64,000 nucleotides of DNA, taken from positions 45,589 through 109,588 of the forward strand of contig JBBSLL010000007.1 of assembly GCA_038255255.1 (NCBI GenBank), read 5' to 3'. The notes under the pieces are model-generated. The model saw nothing but the letters and a program-made list of their open reading frames with translations, was not told the origin of the DNA and made no database searches. This DNA comes from JBBQNY01 sp038255255. Its GTDB lineage: Bacteria > Pseudomonadota > Gammaproteobacteria > Xanthomonadales > Ahniellaceae. The position numbers and the translations under genes are program-made. Of the stretch, positions 61,501 through 64,000 are shown in pieces. The first letter of the stretch is position 1. Every line of letters starts with the position of its first letter.

Positions 61501-62136
61501 ATCGCGGGCAGCAACGTGGACGATGCGCTGTTCAATGTAGCGGTCCCTGCCGGCTTCAACTTCTCGGTTTACGGCGTGAACGTGGCGGGCGGCTCCACGA
61601 TCCGCGCCAGCACCAATGGCAACGTGCAGTTCGTGCCCACGGCCGGCTCCACTGCGTTCGGCAACACGGCGCTACCCGGCACCGTGTTTGGTGCCACGAC
61701 GCCAACCGTGATGGCGCTCTGGGACGATCTCGTTCTCAACACTGCGGGCGGCGGCATCTATACCAACCTGGTCGGGACAGCGCCGAACCGTCGCTTCGTG
61801 ATCGAATGGCGCGGCAAGCATTTCGCGGATCCGGCGGGCACCCAGACGGTGAACATGGCGATCATCTTCCGGGAAGGCTCGGCCAACTACGAAGTGCACT
61901 ATCCGCAGGTGAACATCGCGGGCGCCAACGCGGGCGGCGCAGGTGCCACGGTCGGGGTACAGGCCGCCAATTCGGGGACGGCATTCACGCAGTTCTCGTT
62001 CAACACCGCGACCATCAGCACGAACCAGGTGTTGACCGCGACCCTGCCATCGGGAGTCTGCTCGCCAGGTCCGGGTATCTGCAGCGCGGCCAACGAAGTG
62101 GTGTTCATCAACGGCTTCGAGCCGGCGGTGCCGTAG
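58510..62136 (+). CDS. Secreted subtilisin-family (S8) serine protease with GFE tail
   Basis: This 1208-residue preproprotein has a long signal region to about 43, a propeptide-like part (about 70-230), and the S8 domain with Asp277 (SDQGLDNG), His331 (GHGTWVSHVAAG) and Ser564 (NGTSFASPGITGAS). The long insert between His and Ser is of interest. A P-domain-like sandwich, an Ig-like segment (GSLPPGLTLSPAGVLAGTP) and further beta modules follow, ending EVVFINGFEPAVP. It should be exported and cleaved. The shared GFE tail suggests a common sorting route with the proteins at 4188 and 57340. Confidence 0.93.
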   Translation: MSAHQSVPKRFAQRAIYRGVRRALGLGSVTALAAAVVFATAQAAESDEILLNSRTLDTTTSEAGALRGPSASDGKRLRLVQFDGPVLASDHAALRGTGALIVDYIPNNAYLVYGDAAAITKVRALAQANVLQWEGDYTAPLKVNRAAWELDAKGLSPDFYTIQLVLDAQSNDETLALVAALTNGGRVSHYAFRHYVNIEAEVSLAELGQIAARPDVISIMPEFTPVLFDERATQIMANQITGSPAVPTPGDYRAWLVARGFTQAQFDASAFTIDISDQGLDNGTNSPNHFGLFVGGVPNSQTTPTNSSVIYNKLEGSAVAADLTGCGSIGHGTWVSHVAAGNTSSQSRAYPHGDGMFHYGTGVSPFSKLGSSIYFTAAGASFTSPNFPNSFSRAYSNLGTNTNGARISNHSWGAAVGGQYTVNSQVFDALVRDAQPTGSTHPAPGNQQMVTVFAAGNSGPGASTTGAPATAKNVLTAGGSQNVRPGVGDATNAAAMYSSSSRGPTTDGRVKPEILAPATNVAGGVVMNDRQTTAPGNNNPCYTGGFLPTSPEQQRYYRTGNGTSFASPGITGASALLRQWFINNGGQYANTPPSPAMNKAFLANSATYMTTLTGNLPSNDQGMGRVNLERTFDNMPRALRDEVPADRFTGTGQVRVFRGTVPDIAQPFRVSLAYSDAPGSTTGNAYVNNLDLSVTVGGQTYTGNVFSGASSVTGGTADVRNNLESVFLPAGLTGNFSVRVAATNVPGAADPTITGPNQDFALVAYNSSPLEACPLQTISPSTVPTNVVAGSVYPGATFSATGTGPFTYTFGGSLPPGLTLSPAGVLAGTPTAGGTFNFSVNVGETNGCVNGQAYSIAVLAPNIQVGSSTITTGNAIIEPNECNAMNVVLNNTGTNGATAVNAVLTSTTPGVTISAPNSTYPNLVATTGTGTNATPFQISTAPSVACGSTINFTQTLTFSGGVSPTSLNFSLPVGQLGTNYVFSSAPTGAAIPVGGTFIAGSNVDDALFNVAVPAGFNFSVYGVNVAGGSTIRASTNGNVQFVPTAGSTAFGNTALPGTVFGATTPTVMALWDDLVLNTAGGGIYTNLVGTAPNRRFVIEWRGKHFADPAGTQTVNMAIIFREGSANYEVHYPQVNIAGANAGGAGATVGVQAANSGTAFTQFSFNTATISTNQVLTATLPSGVCSPGPGICSAANEVVFINGFEPAVP

Positions 62137-62149
62137 ACCTGATCCAATT

Positions 62150-62180
62150 GCGCGACGCCGGGCGGCGTCGCGCATTTCCT
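62150..62180 (+). terminator. Hairpin terminator after the subtilase gene
   Basis: GCGCGACGCC (62150-62159) pairs with GGCGTCGCGC (62164-62173) across a GGGC loop, a perfect 10-bp stem, followed by ATTTCCTT. It ends 14 bases after the stop codon and probably terminates from both sides, as the kinase gene converges on it. Confidence 0.75.
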
Positions 62181-62193
62181 TGGGACTTCGAAA

Positions 62194-64000
62194 TTACCCG
62201 CGATCAGCGTCGCGGTAGCGCGCGAGGGTGCTCAGCACCTGGCCGACGTTGGGCTGCAGGGCTTCGCGAGTGTTGAAGTCGGCGGTGGGACCGGTGTAGT
62301 TGACCGGCGCGCGGAAGCCGGCGCCGAGTGGCGAACGCGATTGCGCGTCGTAGAGCTTGACCGACAGCTGCGCGGTGTTCATCTGGGCACTGCGGCCGTA
62401 GAACTGGAGTTGCTGCGTACCCGCGGGTTCGGCGCGGATGACGACGGCAGCCCCGACGCCGTTGCGCTGTGCGAGGTGGCCGACGGCACGCGGAATTTCT
62501 CCGACGGAAAGATCGCCAACGCCGGCCATGTCGGTGTCGAACAGGTCGAATCCGCCATCGGCGAGCGCTTCTTCGAGCAGCTGTCGCGCGGGACCGGTCA
62601 CGGCGGGATCGCCGATCGTGATCACGGCAATGCGGCGCGGCACGGTGCGGACGGCCACGGGGTCCCGTGTTTCCTCGCGGCGCGCTTCACGACGCTCGGC
62701 GATGTTTTCCGCGATCTCTGCGCGCCGCTCCGCGCGTGCTTCGCGCGGCGTCGGCGGACCGTCGTCCAGTGCGTTGGACTCCGCCTGGGCAGTATCGACT
62801 GACGCAAGCGATTGCGCGCCAACCGCCCCAGCGCCGGAACCGGCACCAGCTCGCGATGCGCCGAGTTTGGCCGTCCCTGCATCTGCCCCGCCGGGGTTCG
62901 CGCCCGAAGTCGCATCATTCGCTGCGGCGTTCGGAGTCGTACCATCCACGGCGGCGACCAGTCCTGCGACGGTCGCGGCGCGATCGGCGCGTTCCGCTTC
63001 GGTCGGCTCGCGCGCTGACGTCTGCGTGGCCGTGGCGGCGATCGCGGCGGTGCCTGCTGCGGCAGTTGCGGCATTGCTTGCAGTCGTGGCGCTCGCGGAT
63101 TCACCGGCGCCGCCGGGCATCCACTTGGCGCGCATGGCCCACGCGCCACCGGCGACCAGCAGCACCACGGCAGCGGCTGCGAGCCACATGCCATTGTTGT
63201 TGCCACTCGTGCGGTCGGGACGTGCGAGCGCGGAGGGCCGGGCCATCGGCTCGAGTTCACGGCGATGCGTCTGCAGATCCTGCCCGGGCACCGCCGCCTG
63301 CGGGATGCCCAGACCCAGCGCGGCCGGGGACGTGGACATGGCGCGCGTCGCGACATTCGGTGGCGGCATCGCTTCCGCGTGCGGCGCCGGCGTCAACAGC
63401 GACTGCGGGATCGGCGTCATCGGAGCCACGACCGTCGCAGCGGCCGGAGACATGACGATCCTCGCGGTGACGGCGGCGTTGCGCGTGACCAGCGGATGCT
63501 CGGAAAGCGCCGCCGCGAGTTCGTCGGCGGTCGCGAAGCGGTCGTCGGGGTTCTTGGCCGTCATTCTCGCGAGGATCGCGGCGAGGTCGACGTCGACGTC
63601 GGCGTTGAGCTCGCGAATATCGGGGATTTCCGTCTGCACGACCTCGAGCATGAGCCCCAGCGGGCTCTCGTCGCGGAACGGCATGCGTCCGGTCAGCAGT
63701 TCGAACAGCACGATGCCGAGCGCGAAGATGTCGGCGCGCGCGTCGACCTGCTTGCCCATGCACACTTCGGGCGACAGATATCCCGGTGTGCCGACGAAGC
63801 CGCCGGTCGCGGTGAGCTTGTTGGCGAGCGAGTCCGACGCGGACAGCGCGATGCCGAAGTCGGCGATCTTGAGCATGCCGCGCGTGGTGAGGAGCAGGTT
63901 GCCCGGCTTGATGTCGCGGTGGATGACGCCCTTGGCGTGCGCGGTGGCGAGTCCCTGCGCGGTCTGGAACACGACGCGCGCGGCGTGCGCGGCGCTCATG
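62194..64000 (-). CDS. Transmembrane serine/threonine protein kinase, C-terminal part
   Basis: The N-terminus lies beyond the window edge, so ATP-binding loop residues are not visible. What is seen has HRDIKPGN, DFGIA, GTPGYLSPE and DIFALGIVLFELLTGRMPF, the catalytic loop and activation segment of a Hanks-type kinase. An Ala/Pro-rich stretch follows, then a span (MWLAAAAVVLLVAGGAWAM), a long low-complexity Ala/Gly/Thr region, and an extracytoplasmic domain of about 140 residues (RRIAVITIGDPAVTGPARQLL to NVGQVLSTLARYRD). The end looks like a TolB/FlgT-type alpha/beta domain, perhaps a ligand sensor. It converges on the subtilase. Confidence 0.88.
   Translation of the reverse strand, partial: MSAAHAARVVFQTAQGLATAHAKGVIHRDIKPGNLLLTTRGMLKIADFGIALSASDSLANKLTATGGFVGTPGYLSPEVCMGKQVDARADIFALGIVLFELLTGRMPFRDESPLGLMLEVVQTEIPDIRELNADVDVDLAAILARMTAKNPDDRFATADELAAALSEHPLVTRNAAVTARIVMSPAAATVVAPMTPIPQSLLTPAPHAEAMPPPNVATRAMSTSPAALGLGIPQAAVPGQDLQTHRRELEPMARPSALARPDRTSGNNNGMWLAAAAVVLLVAGGAWAMRAKWMPGGAGESASATTASNAATAAAGTAAIAATATQTSAREPTEAERADRAATVAGLVAAVDGTTPNAAANDATSGANPGGADAGTAKLGASRAGAGSGAGAVGAQSLASVDTAQAESNALDDGPPTPREARAERRAEIAENIAERREARREETRDPVAVRTVPRRIAVITIGDPAVTGPARQLLEEALADGGFDLFDTDMAGVGDLSVGEIPRAVGHLAQRNGVGAAVVIRAEPAGTQQLQFYGRSAQMNTAQLSVKLYDAQSRSPLGAGFRAPVNYTGPTADFNTREALQPNVGQVLSTLARYRDADRG

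Noticed and set aside
1..64000. CRISPR arrays, tRNA, rRNA, prophage or transposase genes
   Set aside because: No regularly spaced repeats of CRISPR size, no cloverleaf-like fold with TTCGA arm, and no integrase, transposase or phage structural motif was seen.

Overview
The window is about 64 kb of GC-rich, densely coded bacterial chromosome. I place it in the Gammaproteobacteria, most likely order Lysobacterales (Xanthomonadales). The grounds are the esterase-algZ-algR-hemC gene order, GTAG-headed REP palindromes like those of Stenotrophomonas, dipeptidyl peptidase IV with a Glu-Glu motif, and secreted proteins ending in F-x-(D/N)-(G/S)-F-E. Order-level placement is inference. There is no rRNA, tRNA, CRISPR array, prophage or insertion sequence, so this is mostly ordinary chromosome with an accessory layer of secreted proteins and small intergenic repeats.

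Region by region. 1-3.5 kb: end of a DsbA/HCCA-isomerase-type protein, then the iron-sulfur and membrane-anchor subunits of a molybdopterin oxidoreductase, then an HI0933-like flavoprotein. 3.5-8 kb: periplasmic SodC, a secreted seven-bladed propeller, a RIO kinase and a SpoIIE-type phosphatase. 8-14.6 kb: MHS and SLC13 transporters divergent from a nitrilase, an orphan secreted protein and a GFA-fold protein. 14.7-24.2 kb: alpha-2-macroglobulin plus PbpC, the bacterial anti-protease and murein-repair pair, with a small inverted-repeat element between them, and an orphan exported protein. 24.4-28.2 kb: a 1256-residue modular surface protein with a C-terminal IPTL-like sorting tail. 28-33.8 kb: lipoprotein, exonuclease III, small proteins, AraC regulator, YaeQ and a second flavoprotein. 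33.9-40.3 kb: PAS-GGDEF-EAL protein, lipoprotein, an unusual zinc-ribbon/SDR fusion and a metzincin. 40.9-44.4 kb: esterase-AlgZ-AlgR-HemC cluster. 44.5-53.7 kb: DUF2884 protein, DPP IV, GST, three dehydrogenase-like proteins, UPF0114 protein and a gluzincin-like protein. 53.7-57.1 kb: UvrD and a glycerophosphodiesterase. 57.3-62.1 kb: a frameshifted DUF11 protein and a 1208-residue subtilase. 62.2 kb to the end: a Ser/Thr kinase cut by the window edge.

Two themes run through the window. One is a large investment in the cell envelope and the outside: three clear secreted proteases (subtilase, metzincin, DPP IV), one probable fourth, adhesin-like modular proteins, alpha-2-macroglobulin and SodC. 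The other is small palindromic repeats that have settled at gene ends and in places supply stop codons or N-terminal codons. I see no complete multi-gene system that I could call new. The best candidates for novelty are the zinc-ribbon SDR lacking the catalytic tyrosine, the shared GFE tails, and the repeat-derived gene ends.
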